The notes under the pieces: model-generated | The model's database searches: none | The model's input: only the letters and a program-made list of their open reading frames with translations | Told to the model about the DNA's origin: nothing | Part shown: positions 6,166 through 15,371 of the stretch, piece by piece | How positions within the stretch are numbered: the first letter of the stretch is position 1 | Layout of the letters: each line of letters begins with the position of its first letter | NCBI GenBank assembly: GCA_029936295.1 | Contig: JAPYTH010000003.1 | Span: forward strand, 17,583-81,582 | Origin: TMED109 sp015660425 | Lineage (GTDB): Bacteria; Pseudomonadota; Alphaproteobacteria; TMED109 | Length of the DNA: 64,000 bases | Direction: 5' to 3' | Position numbers and translations under genes: made by a program

Positions 6166-8150
6166 TATTTTACTTCCATTTCCACTACTGTAAAACCTTC
6201 TTCGACCTGATTACCTTTATTCACATTCACCTTCAATACTTTACCTGAATACGGAGCTAAAATTGAATGTTCCATTTTCATTGCTTCCACTATAACCAAA
6301 ACATCACCTTTTTTCACCAACTGCTTATTTTTTACAAAAATTTTAGCAATTTTTCCTGGTATAGGAGAATCCATAGAACCTTGAGATAATTCTTCTTTTA
6401 ATTCTAAATAATACTTATCTCTTATTTTTATATTTAATGAATAACCATTTTTATTTACATATACATCTTCATTATTTAATTTAACAAAAAATAAATCTAT
6501 TTTCTTATTATTACATAACAAACTTATTTGCTTAGAAAAATCACTGTTAAAAAATGTAAATGTATTATTAAATGTAGTATCATGATTTTCAACTAACATA
6601 CTGTCACGATCGATTATTTTAACTCTATAATTAAAATTATTTTTATCACATATCATATGTATTTTTTCAAAACCATTAGCTAGATGTCTCCAATTATTAG
6701 CATTTTCCCATGGTGAAGATTTTTTATTGTCTTTGTTAAAATTTCGAATTCTAATATATAAAACTATAGCTGCCTGTAACAATATGTCCTTATCTTCTTG
6801 AACAGGCATTAGGCTTTTCCAATATTTATTTATAAAATCAGTAGTAATTTTTTTTTCAGAGAAGGCAGGCACTTTTAAAATTTTATTTAAAAAATCTATA
6901 TTATTTTTTAACCCTATTAATTGAGTGTTTTCCAATGCAAAAGAGAGTTTTTTAATTGCATCATCTCTATTCTCTCCGTAAGCAATAACTTTCGCTATCA
7001 TTGGATCATAATATGTTGAAACTTCATCATTAGCCATGTATCCTGTATCTAATCTCAAATAAGTTTTATTAGGAAAATTAAATTCTAATATTTTACCTGG
7101 AGATGGTTGAAAATTTTTTTCAGGAATTTCTGCATAAACTCTAGCTTCAATTGCATGCCCATTGATTGAATTCTCATTATAGTCCAATATTATTTTTTCA
7201 TTATTCGCTACTCTAATTTGTAATTCCACTAGATCTATACCTAATATTAATTCCGTTACGGGGTGTTCGACTTGTAAACGTGTATTCATTTCCATAAAAT
7301 AAAAATTATTGTTTTCTAATAAAAACTCTATAGTTCCTGCTCCAGAATATGAAATATTTTTTGCCACTTTCTCAGCTTGAAAAGCCATTTCTTTTCTAAC
7401 ATCTGTACTAATATTTGTAGCAGGTGCTTCTTCGATAACTTTTTGATGTCGTCTTTGAATACTGCAATCTCTATCTGATAAAGTATAAATATTTCCAAAA
7501 TTATCTGCTAAAATCTGAACCTCGATGTGCCTAGGGTTTTGTAAATATTTTTCTATTAAAATACTCTCGTTTCCAAAAGAGCTTAAAGCTTCTCTTTTTG
7601 CTGCTTCTAATTTATTTATAATTTCACCTTTTTTATAAATAATATGCATACCTTTTCCTCCACCACCAGCCGAGGCCTTAATAATCAAAGGAAATCCTAT
7701 ATCTTCACATCGTTTTAATATTTGTTTTTGTGACAAATCATCTGCAGAAAAGCCTGGTAGCACTGGAACACCTGCTTTTTCCATCATATTTCTCGCATCA
7801 TTTTTTGATGACATACTTTTCATAGATGATACAGAAGGACCAATAAATTTTATATTATTCTTTTTTAATGCTTTAGCAAAATCAGGATTTTCAGATAAAA
7901 ATCCATATCCTGGATGCACTGCATCTACATTATTTTCTAATGCAATTTTTATTAATTTTTTATAATTTAAATAACTTTTTTCAGCTAATGACGCACCTAA
8001 ATGGATTGATTTATCTGCTTCACGTACATGTAAAGCATTTTTATCAGCATCAGAATATACAGCAATTACCTTAACACCCATAGCTTTACAGGTACGTGAA
8101 ATTCTAGCTGCTATTTCTCCTCGATTAGCTATTAATATATTTCTAATCAT
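6165..8150 (-). CDS. mccA: 3-methylcrotonyl-CoA carboxylase biotin-containing alpha subunit
   Basis: 661 residues carrying biotin carboxylase and biotin carrier on one chain. It loads CO2 onto biotin with ATP and, with the beta subunit, carboxylates 3-methylcrotonyl-CoA. The N-terminal ILIANRGEIAARI, the ATP-grasp glycine loop GGGGKGM near 163 and EMNTRLQVEHPVTE are biotin carboxylase motifs; the biotinyl lysine is K625 in EAMKMEH. Assignment to methylcrotonyl rather than propionyl substrate rests on its operon partners ivd, liuC and mvaB, and on the separate pccA elsewhere in the window. It overlaps liuC by four bases (ATGA). Confidence 0.92.
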   Translation of the reverse strand: MIRNILIANRGEIAARISRTCKAMGVKVIAVYSDADKNALHVREADKSIHLGASLAEKSYLNYKKLIKIALENNVDAVHPGYGFLSENPDFAKALKKNNIKFIGPSVSSMKSMSSKNDARNMMEKAGVPVLPGFSADDLSQKQILKRCEDIGFPLIIKASAGGGGKGMHIIYKKGEIINKLEAAKREALSSFGNESILIEKYLQNPRHIEVQILADNFGNIYTLSDRDCSIQRRHQKVIEEAPATNISTDVRKEMAFQAEKVAKNISYSGAGTIEFLLENNNFYFMEMNTRLQVEHPVTELILGIDLVELQIRVANNEKIILDYNENSINGHAIEARVYAEIPEKNFQPSPGKILEFNFPNKTYLRLDTGYMANDEVSTYYDPMIAKVIAYGENRDDAIKKLSFALENTQLIGLKNNIDFLNKILKVPAFSEKKITTDFINKYWKSLMPVQEDKDILLQAAIVLYIRIRNFNKDNKKSSPWENANNWRHLANGFEKIHMICDKNNFNYRVKIIDRDSMLVENHDTTFNNTFTFFNSDFSKQISLLCNNKKIDLFFVKLNNEDVYVNKNGYSLNIKIRDKYYLELKEELSQGSMDSPIPGKIAKIFVKNKQLVKKGDVLVIVEAMKMEHSILAPYSGKVLKVNVNKGNQVEEGFTVVEMEVK

Positions 8151-8932
8151 TCACCCTGCCAATTTGGTTTTCTTTTATTTAAAAATGCCTCTATACCCTC
8201 TTTACCCTCATCTGTTGCTCTTGCATCCGCTATTCTTTTGGCAGTTTCTATCATAACTCTTTCATCTATATCTTTTCCCTCGACATAGAATATTAATTCT
8301 TTTGAAGCTTTTAGAGCTTTAGGTCCACCTTTTAAAATATTATCTATATTTTTTTCTACTAATGCATTAAAGTCTTCGTTTTTAGCATAATGGTTTAGTA
8401 ACCCCATATGAAAAGCCTCTTGCGAAGAAATAATTACTGAAGATAAAAATAAATATCTAGCATTTCTAGAACCCACAGCTCTAACTACATACGGACTAAT
8501 AGTTGCTGGTATTAATCCTAGCCTTACTTCAGATAAAGAAAATTTTGCATAACCATTTCCAATTGCTATATCACAAGCAGCCACTAAACCTATCCCTCCT
8601 CCAAAAGTAACTCCATTAACAGCAGCAATCGTAGGAAATGGCAAAGAATCTAATTTCTTTAACATAATTGCTAATTTCATTGCATCATTATGATTTTCTT
8701 CATGGCTTACATCAGACATTCGTCTCATCCAATCTAAATCTGCTCCAGCAGAAAAGGCTTTGCCTTCTCCTGTAATAACCAATGCTCTAATATGTTTATT
8801 ATTAGTTATCTCTGATAAAACAGCATCTAATTCTTTAATTAAATTCTCATCAAATGCGTTCATAACATGCGGACGATTTAAGGTTAAATAATAAACGCCT
8901 CTATCATCTAATTTTGTTAATAAATTTTTCAT
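8147..8932 (-). CDS. liuC: Methylglutaconyl-CoA hydratase (crotonase family)
   Basis: A 261-residue crotonase-fold enzyme that hydrates 3-methylglutaconyl-CoA to HMG-CoA. The oxyanion-hole segments AFSAGADLDWMRRM (59-72) and NGVTFGGGIGLVAACD (106-121) and the acid/base glutamate E135 in SEVRLGL are visible. The glutamate of the GGGCE-type loop of classic enoyl-CoA hydratases is replaced (GGGIG), as in LiuC-type hydratases. It sits between mccB (3 bases) and mccA (4-base overlap), which fixes its pathway. Confidence 0.9.
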   Translation of the reverse strand: MKNLLTKLDDRGVYYLTLNRPHVMNAFDENLIKELDAVLSEITNNKHIRALVITGEGKAFSAGADLDWMRRMSDVSHEENHNDAMKLAIMLKKLDSLPFPTIAAVNGVTFGGGIGLVAACDIAIGNGYAKFSLSEVRLGLIPATISPYVVRAVGSRNARYLFLSSVIISSQEAFHMGLLNHYAKNEDFNALVEKNIDNILKGGPKALKASKELIFYVEGKDIDERVMIETAKRIADARATDEGKEGIEAFLNKRKPNWQGE

Positions 8933-8935
8933 TAT

Positions 8936-10543
8936 CTACATCCTAAATAAACCAAATTTTGTATCTTCAATTGGCTTATTATGAGCAGCAGAAATTGATA
9001 AGCCTAATACTGATCTTGTGTCAGCAGGATCAATTATCCCATCATCCCATATTCTTGATGAAGCAAAATATGGACTTCCTTCTGTTTCATATTGATCTAA
9101 TATTCCATTTTTAAAATTATTTTCATCTTTCTTAGACCATTTTACCCCTCTTCTAGCATTCACATCTTTTCTCACGGTAGTGAGGACATTAGCCGCTTGT
9201 TCTCCTCCCATAACAGACACTCTAGAATTGGGCCAAGTCCACATAAATCTTGGATTAAATGCTCTACCACACATACCATAATTACCAGCTCCAAATGATC
9301 CACCTATAATTACTGTAAATTTTGGAACTTTTACTGTAGATACTGCAGTAACTAATTTTGCTCCATCTTTAGCTATTCCACCTTCTTCATATTTTTTTCC
9401 TACCATAAATCCAGAAATATTTTGTAAAAATATAATTGGTATTTTTCTCTGTCCACATAGCTCTATAAAATGAGCTCCTTTTTGTGAACTCTCTGAATAC
9501 AAAATACCATTGTTTGCAATTATTCCGACAGAATAGCCCATAATTTTTGCAAAACCTGTAACCAAAGTTGGTCCATATAATTTTTTAAATTCCAAAAACT
9601 TACTACCATCTACTATTCTTGCTATTACTTCTCTTACATCATATAGAATAGATAAAGATGATGGTACTACACCATATATACTTTTTAAATCATAATTGGG
9701 TTCTTCTGATTTTATTAAATCAACATCTTTATTCTTTTTTGTATTAAAAGTAGCTACAATATCCCTCACGATTTTTAGGGCATGCTGGTCATTTTCGGCC
9801 AGATGATCAGTCACACCGCTTTTTTTACTATGCAACTCTCCTCCTCCGAGTTCTTCTGCACTAACAACTTCTCCTGTTGCAGCTTTTACCAAAGGAGGGC
9901 CACCTAAAAATATTGTTCCTTGATTTTTTACTATTATAGTTTCATCACTCATTGCTGGAACATATGCTCCCCCAGCTGTACAAGAACCCATTACTACTGC
10001 TATTTGTGGGATACCCATAGCCGACATATTTGACTGATTATAAAATGTTTTACCAAATCCCTCTTTATCTGCAAACATTTCACTTTGATTTGGTAAATTT
10101 GCTCCACCAGAATCTACTAAATAAATACAAGGTAGATGATTTTCTAAAGCTATATCTTGTGCTCTTAATTGTTTTTTTACTGTTATTGGATAATATGTTC
10201 CTCCCTTTACAGTAGCATCATTAACTATAATTACACATTCTCTTCCAGAAACTCTTCCGATTCCCGTAATAAGACCAGAGCCCGGTGCTTCATCATTATA
10301 ATGTCCATATGCTGCAAGGGATGAAAATTCTAAAAAAGGAGAACCAGGATCTATTAAGTATTCTAATCTCTCTCTAGGTAAAAGTTTACCTCTAGCAATA
10401 TGCCTTTCAATTGCTTCCTTACCACCTCCTATCTGAGAAAATATAATTTTATTTTTAAGGTCGGAAACTAGTCCTTCCATAATATTAGAATTTTTTATAT
10501 ATTCTTTAGAAGTTTCATCTATAGCACTCTTAATAATATCCAT
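8936..10543 (-). CDS. mccB: 3-methylcrotonyl-CoA carboxylase beta (carboxyltransferase) subunit
   Basis: 535 residues of the acyl-CoA carboxyltransferase family, transferring CO2 from biotin on MccA to 3-methylcrotonyl-CoA. N- and C-terminal crotonase-like halves are evident: LVDSGGANLPNQSEMFAD and MGSCTAGGAYVPAMSDE in the first, FLQNISGFMVG and IIGGSFGAGNYGMCGRAF in the second. GFMVG with the following KKYEEGGIAKDGAK is typical of methylcrotonyl rather than propionyl carboxylases. It follows the thiolase by 18 bases and precedes liuC by 3. Confidence 0.93.
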   Translation of the reverse strand: MDIIKSAIDETSKEYIKNSNIMEGLVSDLKNKIIFSQIGGGKEAIERHIARGKLLPRERLEYLIDPGSPFLEFSSLAAYGHYNDEAPGSGLITGIGRVSGRECVIIVNDATVKGGTYYPITVKKQLRAQDIALENHLPCIYLVDSGGANLPNQSEMFADKEGFGKTFYNQSNMSAMGIPQIAVVMGSCTAGGAYVPAMSDETIIVKNQGTIFLGGPPLVKAATGEVVSAEELGGGELHSKKSGVTDHLAENDQHALKIVRDIVATFNTKKNKDVDLIKSEEPNYDLKSIYGVVPSSLSILYDVREVIARIVDGSKFLEFKKLYGPTLVTGFAKIMGYSVGIIANNGILYSESSQKGAHFIELCGQRKIPIIFLQNISGFMVGKKYEEGGIAKDGAKLVTAVSTVKVPKFTVIIGGSFGAGNYGMCGRAFNPRFMWTWPNSRVSVMGGEQAANVLTTVRKDVNARRGVKWSKKDENNFKNGILDQYETEGSPYFASSRIWDDGIIDPADTRSVLGLSISAAHNKPIEDTKFGLFRM

Positions 10544-10561
10544 TTAAATTCTTTCTAAATT

Positions 10562-11746
10562 TTAACAACATTCTAAGGCAATAGCAGTAGCTTCTCCCCC
10601 ACCTATACATAATGAAGCTATCCCTTTATCAATATTATATTTATGCATTGCGGCAATTAAAGTCGCTATAATTCTAGCTCCTGATGTTCCAACAGGGTGA
10701 CCTAAAGCGCAGGCACCTCCGTGTACATTTACTATTTCAGGAGATATACTTAGGTCTTTCATTGCGACCATAGGCACAACAGCAAAAGCTTCATTTATTT
10801 CAAATAACCCAACATCTTTAATATTCCATCCAGCCTTATCTAAAACTTTTTGAATTGCCCCTATTGGCGCTGTTGTAAACCATGCAGGGTCATGACTATT
10901 TGTTGCATGAGCAACAACTTTAGCTAATGGCATAGAATTTTTATTCTCTGCTTCTTCATTTGTCATCATTACCAAGGCCGCAGCACCATCAGAAATTGAT
11001 GAAGAATTAGCTGCCGTAACTGTCCCATTTTTACTAAAAGCAGGCCTAAGATTTGGAATTTTAGATATGTCTGCATTAAAAGGCTGTTCATCAGCAGTGA
11101 TTTCTACCGTACCTTTACGAGTATTAATAGTTACAGGCACCATTTCTTCTTTGAAAGACCCATCTTCATTTGCTTTTTTTGCTCTTTCTAAAGATCTAAT
11201 AGCAAAATTATCTTGTTCTTCTCTTGTAAATTGATATGCCTCAGCCGTCGCTTCTGCATACGAACCCATTAAACGTCCTGGCTCATATGCATCTTCTAAC
11301 CCATCTACAAACATATGATCCTGAACTTGGGCGTGCCCCATCCTTAAGCCACTTCTTACTTTTGGTAGAATATATGGAGCATTGGACATACTTTCAATGC
11401 CTCCTGCCAAAGTCACAAAACTCGATCCAGCCAATAATTGATCATGAGCTATCATTGCAGCTCTCATACCTGATCCACACATTTTATTTATAGTTGTTGC
11501 ACCTGCAGTATTTGGAATACCAGCAGCTATTGCAGCTTGCCTTGCTGGAGCTTGCCCCATACCAGCTGGCAAGACACAACCCATTACTACATCATCTATA
11601 TCTTTCGCTTTAATTCCGGCTTTTTTTATAGCTCCTTTTATAGCAATACTTCCTAAGTATGGAGCACTTTCAGAAGACAAACTTCCTTGGAAACTTCCCA
11701 TGGGGGTTCTAGCCATGCCTGTAATAACAACATCATTTTTGTGCAT
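10562..11746 (-). CDS. Acetyl-CoA C-acetyltransferase (thiolase)
   Basis: A 394-residue thiolase that can split acetoacetyl-CoA into two acetyl-CoA, or run in reverse. The acyl-accepting cysteine is C90 in NKMCGSGMRA, the catalytic histidine H350 in GHPVGTSG, and the second cysteine C380 in CIGGGEA. Its place in the leucine operon suggests it handles the acetoacetate released by MvaB after CoA activation, but no CoA-transferase or acetoacetyl-CoA synthetase is encoded next to it. AtoB and PhaA types cannot be separated from sequence alone. Confidence 0.9.
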   Translation of the reverse strand: MHKNDVVITGMARTPMGSFQGSLSSESAPYLGSIAIKGAIKKAGIKAKDIDDVVMGCVLPAGMGQAPARQAAIAAGIPNTAGATTINKMCGSGMRAAMIAHDQLLAGSSFVTLAGGIESMSNAPYILPKVRSGLRMGHAQVQDHMFVDGLEDAYEPGRLMGSYAEATAEAYQFTREEQDNFAIRSLERAKKANEDGSFKEEMVPVTINTRKGTVEITADEQPFNADISKIPNLRPAFSKNGTVTAANSSSISDGAAALVMMTNEEAENKNSMPLAKVVAHATNSHDPAWFTTAPIGAIQKVLDKAGWNIKDVGLFEINEAFAVVPMVAMKDLSISPEIVNVHGGACALGHPVGTSGARIIATLIAAMHKYNIDKGIASLCIGGGEATAIALECC

Positions 11747-11759
11747 TTACTTCTCCTAA

Positions 11760-12029
11760 TTACCTACATTGATTTATACAAATAATCATTTGTGACTGAC
11801 AAATTTGTTCGGATTCAGGGTTACTACTTTCAATTTTTATACATGCATCTCTTCTTTTAAGACACACTTTAGCACAAATTTTAGCTTGTGTAGCTTTCTC
11901 ATCAGGGTCATATGGAAACTCTGGCGTATTATCCTGTGAAAAAACAATAGTATTATTAAATGTCAGAAATATAAAAGCTAACAATACTAAAGCAGTTCTG
12001 ACATTTAAATGCTTTATATTTAAAGACAT
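11760..12029 (-). CDS. Exported mini-protein with six symmetrically spaced cysteines
   Basis: The start at 12029 is chosen because a GGAG lies just upstream and it clears the end of ivd by ten bases; a longer frame from 12071 would overlap ivd. The 89-residue product has a signal peptide (hydrophobic 12-24, cleavage near 31) and a ~58-residue mature part with cysteines at 52, 56, 63, 77, 84 and 88. The spacing CX3C-X6-C-X13-C-X6-CX3C is mirror symmetric, each half placing its cysteines one side of a helix (i, i+4, i+11). This predicts a helical hairpin held by three nested disulfides. No known family is recognised. It is embedded in the leucine operon between ivd and the thiolase. Confidence 0.75.
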   Translation of the reverse strand: MSLNIKHLNVRTALVLLAFIFLTFNNTIVFSQDNTPEFPYDPDEKATQAKICAKVCLKRRDACIKIESSNPESEQICQSQMIICINQCR

Positions 12030-12039
12030 TACTATACTC

Positions 12040-13212
12040 CTAAATTGATTCATTAAAAATCTCTCTACCAATTAGGATTCTTCTAATCTCACTAGTACCT
12101 GCACCAATTTCATATAACTTAGAATCTCTTAAAAGGCGCCCTACAGGATAATCATTTGTATAACCATTTCCACCTAATATTTGAATTGCTTGAAGTGCAA
12201 TTTCTGTACATTTTTCAGCTGAGTATAAAATAGCACCTGCTGAATCTTTTCTAGTAGTTTCATTTCTATCGCAAGCTTGAGCTACATTATAAACATAAGA
12301 TTTAGATGCATTCATAGAAGTATATATATCTGCTAATTTACCTTGCATTAATTGAAAGTTGCCAATAGGTTGGTCAAATTGTTTTCTTTCATGAACATAA
12401 GGAACTATTATGTCCCAGCAATTCTGCATAACACCGAGTGGACCACCTGCTAAAACTACTCGTTCATAATCTAAACCACTCATCAACACTTTTGCACCTG
12501 AATTTATTTCACCTAATACATTTTCTTCTGGTACTACACAATTATCAAATATAAGTTCGCAAGTATTTGATCCACGCATACCTAATTTATCTAATTTTTT
12601 ACCCGTAGAAAAACCTTTCAAACCTTTTTCAATAATAAATGCTGTAATACCTTTAGAACCAGCGTTCCTATCAGTCTTAGCATATACAACTAAATAATCA
12701 GCATCTGGGCCATTAGTTATCCACATTTTTGAACCATTTAGTATATAATGATCAGTTTTTTGTGTTGCAGTAGTCTTCATTCCTATAACATCTGAGCCTG
12801 CTACAGATTCACTCATAGCTAGTGCTCCCACTTTTTTTCCAGAAATTAAACCTGGCAAATATTTTTCACGTTGTTGGTCATTTCCATTTAATCTTATCTG
12901 ATTTATGCATAAATTTGAGTGCGCACCATAAGAAAGACCTACGGAAGCCGAAGCTCTACTAATCTCTTCTACACAAACAGTATGTTCTAAATATCCTAAT
13001 CCACTTCCACCCCATTTTTCTTCAACAGTAACACCTAAAATTCCTAAACTTCCCATCTTTTCCCATAAATCTGAAGGAAAATCATTCTTCTTATCTATTT
13101 CAGCTGCTCTTGGCGCAATTTCATTATTAGCAAAGCTAGATACAGTTTCCCTAATCATATCAGCCGTTTCACCCAAATAAAAATTGAAATCTTTTGATCT
13201 ATTAATAATCAT
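12040..13212 (-). CDS. ivd: Isovaleryl-CoA dehydrogenase
   Basis: A 390-residue FAD flavoenzyme oxidising isovaleryl-CoA to 3-methylcrotonyl-CoA and passing electrons to electron-transfer flavoprotein. FAD and substrate motifs AMSESVAGSD (132-141) and WITNGPDADY (164-173) are present. Isovaleryl-CoA dehydrogenases use a glutamate from a different helix than most relatives: here E250 in LDYERVVLAGG, while the usual EGT site reads IGAGTSEIRR. That residue pattern, and the neighbouring mcc and liuC genes, make the substrate assignment firm. Confidence 0.94.
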   Translation of the reverse strand: MIINRSKDFNFYLGETADMIRETVSSFANNEIAPRAAEIDKKNDFPSDLWEKMGSLGILGVTVEEKWGGSGLGYLEHTVCVEEISRASASVGLSYGAHSNLCINQIRLNGNDQQREKYLPGLISGKKVGALAMSESVAGSDVIGMKTTATQKTDHYILNGSKMWITNGPDADYLVVYAKTDRNAGSKGITAFIIEKGLKGFSTGKKLDKLGMRGSNTCELIFDNCVVPEENVLGEINSGAKVLMSGLDYERVVLAGGPLGVMQNCWDIIVPYVHERKQFDQPIGNFQLMQGKLADIYTSMNASKSYVYNVAQACDRNETTRKDSAGAILYSAEKCTEIALQAIQILGGNGYTNDYPVGRLLRDSKLYEIGAGTSEIRRILIGREIFNESI

Positions 13213-13228
13213 CCTATCTCCAAAAAAC

Positions 13229-14635
13229 TTAGGTTAATAAAATTTTTGCTAAACCTAAAAATACAAAGAAACCTACTACATCTGTAACAGTAGTCAATAA
13301 AATAGAAGCCCCTAATGCTGGGTCAATTTTCCAACGTTGTAAAAGTAAAGGAATGGATGCACCAAAAAAACCTGCCACAAATAAATTAAATAACATTGCT
13401 AATGCTATCACAATACCTAATCCTTGTTCTCCAAACCATAAAGCGGCGACTAAACCAACTATTATAGCAAAAATAATACCGTTAATAATTCCTACTAATA
13501 TTTCTTTACCAAATACTCTTAATGCATTTGACTGATTTAATTCTCTTGTTGCAAGAGCCCTAACAGCAACTGTTAGAGTCTGAGTTCCAGCATTGCCCCC
13601 CATTGATGCAACTATAGGCATTAAAACTGCTAAGGCAACAATTTGCTTTATTGTTCCTTCAAATATTCCTATAGCTATAGAAGCTAATATAGCTGTAAGT
13701 AAATTTATAAATAGCCAAGTAAATCTACTTCTCGCTGTTTGCCAAGCAGCCATATATATATCTGTATCGCCAGAAATACCCGCCAGCTTTAACATATCTT
13801 CTTCTGCCTCTTCCTGAATGACTTCTACTACGTCATCAACAGTTACCATGCCTATTAGCCTATTTTGAGAATTTACTACAGGCGCAGATGTCAAATCATA
13901 TTGTTCAAATAAAAAAGCCATATCTTCTTGATCCATATCAACAGGGACCACTACAGGTTCTGTGGTCATAATATCAGATAAGACTACTTTTCGCTCACTT
14001 CGCATTAATTTATGAAGTGGTATTGTTCCCACAGGTATATGTCGAGGGTCCACAATAAATATTGCATAGAATTGATCTGGGACTTTTATCGAACGTCTCA
14101 AATAATCAATGACCTGTCCTACATTCCAATAACGCGGAACAGCAACATAATCTCTCTGCATTAATCTGCCTGCAGACATTTCTGGGAATTCTAAAGCTTG
14201 AATAATTAAACTTCTAGCATCAGTAGAAATTTGATTTAAAAGATCATCTCTTTTTTCTGTCTCTAAGTTTTCTAGAATATAGGCCGCATCATCTGTGTTT
14301 AACTGAGCAATTAAATCCCCTAATATACTTGGTTTATAATTTTCTATTATATCTTTTAATACTTGTTCATCCAAAGATGCTAAAGTTTCTGGCGGCAATT
14401 TATGCTGCAAGGTAGAAAATAATATTTTTCTATCTTCTTGGGATAAAATTTCAAAAATGTCTGCGATATCTGCTGGGTGTAAAGATAATATATCTTCTTC
14501 AAGACCTTGCAGGTTATTGGCTTTAATATTATCTCTAGTCTTATCAATAAACTTAGCAGAAATACCAAAACCGAAAGAATTTTTATTATTATATATATTA
14601 ATATTTTCTGCTATAGTTTTAGAATTATTTTTCAT
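13229..14635 (-). CDS. mgtE: MgtE-type magnesium transporter
   Basis: 468 residues with the MgtE layout: an N-terminal superhelical magnesium-sensing domain (about 30-135, with LHPADIADIFE), a CBS pair (about 140-270, DIMTTEPVVVPVD and VDDVVEVI), and five C-terminal membrane helices from about 300. PIVASMGGNAGTQTLTVAVRALA in the pore region and the last helices match the family. It lies 16 bases before ivd on the same strand and may be the first gene of that operon, although magnesium transport has no obvious link to leucine breakdown. Confidence 0.93.
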   Translation of the reverse strand: MKNNSKTIAENINIYNNKNSFGFGISAKFIDKTRDNIKANNLQGLEEDILSLHPADIADIFEILSQEDRKILFSTLQHKLPPETLASLDEQVLKDIIENYKPSILGDLIAQLNTDDAAYILENLETEKRDDLLNQISTDARSLIIQALEFPEMSAGRLMQRDYVAVPRYWNVGQVIDYLRRSIKVPDQFYAIFIVDPRHIPVGTIPLHKLMRSERKVVLSDIMTTEPVVVPVDMDQEDMAFLFEQYDLTSAPVVNSQNRLIGMVTVDDVVEVIQEEAEEDMLKLAGISGDTDIYMAAWQTARSRFTWLFINLLTAILASIAIGIFEGTIKQIVALAVLMPIVASMGGNAGTQTLTVAVRALATRELNQSNALRVFGKEILVGIINGIIFAIIVGLVAALWFGEQGLGIVIALAMLFNLFVAGFFGASIPLLLQRWKIDPALGASILLTTVTDVVGFFVFLGLAKILLT

Positions 14636-14716
14636 TTTCCTAATTCCTATGCATTTATATTATTAATATTATAATTTATTCTAACTCTATAAAATAAATA
14701 ATGCTAGGTTATAAAA

Positions 14717-15370
14717 ATGATTTCTTTAAATTTAAAATCTAATAATCATCAAACTTTAAAATGGGAATATGATCAAGATTTAGTTCCCTACAATATAGCT
14801 ATTAGCACTATGGAAGAGCATATTAAAAATATTTATAAACAAGAATCATCTGAAATAATATGGTTATTAGAACATCCTTCAATTTATACATGCGGAACAA
14901 GTACTAAAAAAGAACAAATACTTAGACATACAGAAATCCCAATTATTAACTCAGGTAGAGGTGGACAAGTTACTTACCATGGGCCTGGACAAAGAATAAT
15001 CTATGTAATGCTTAATCTAAATCATAGAGATAAGGATATTAGAAAATATGTTAAAACTCTAGAAAACTGGATGATAAAATCCCTAGAGCATATTGGTTTA
15101 AAAGCCTATACATGTAATGATAGAATAGGCATATGGGTAGATGGTCCTAATGGAGAGTCAAAGATAGGTGCTATTGGAATTAGGGTAAGCCACTGGATTA
15201 CATATCATGGCATATCAATAAATATTGATCCAGACCTTAATTATTATAATAATATAATACCATGTGGCTTAAAGAATTTCTCAGTAACTTCTTTGAAAGA
15301 ACTTGGCTATAATTATAGCATCAACGAATTTGATGCAGTTATAAAAAAATCCTCCAAGGATTTCTTTTAG
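14717..15370 (+). CDS. lipB: Octanoyl-[acyl carrier protein] transferase
   Basis: This 217-residue cytoplasmic enzyme moves octanoate from acyl carrier protein to lipoyl domains of 2-oxoacid dehydrogenases and the glycine cleavage system. Family motifs are RGGQVTYHGPGQ at 81-92, the catalytic lysine K149 in SKIGAIG and the acyl-thioester cysteine C183 in IPCGL. It stands alone on the plus strand between two minus-strand operons. Its last codons (from about 15343) also form an intrinsic terminator hairpin for pccA, whose stop is one base beyond the lipB stop. Confidence 0.95.
   Translation: MISLNLKSNNHQTLKWEYDQDLVPYNIAISTMEEHIKNIYKQESSEIIWLLEHPSIYTCGTSTKKEQILRHTEIPIINSGRGGQVTYHGPGQRIIYVMLNLNHRDKDIRKYVKTLENWMIKSLEHIGLKAYTCNDRIGIWVDGPNGESKIGAIGIRVSHWITYHGISINIDPDLNYYNNIIPCGLKNFSVTSLKELGYNYSINEFDAVIKKSSKDFF
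15343..15368. terminator. Intrinsic terminator of pccA embedded in the 3' coding end of lipB
   Basis: A 7-bp stem (AAATCCT at 15347-15353, AGGATTT at 15357-15363) with a CCA loop. Read on the minus strand, the stem runs into an unbroken T tract (complement of 15343-15349), and its base lies 9 bases after the pccA stop. On the plus strand it is followed by CTTTT overlapping the lipB stop, so it may act for both genes. Confidence 0.65.
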
Positions 15371-15371
15371 T

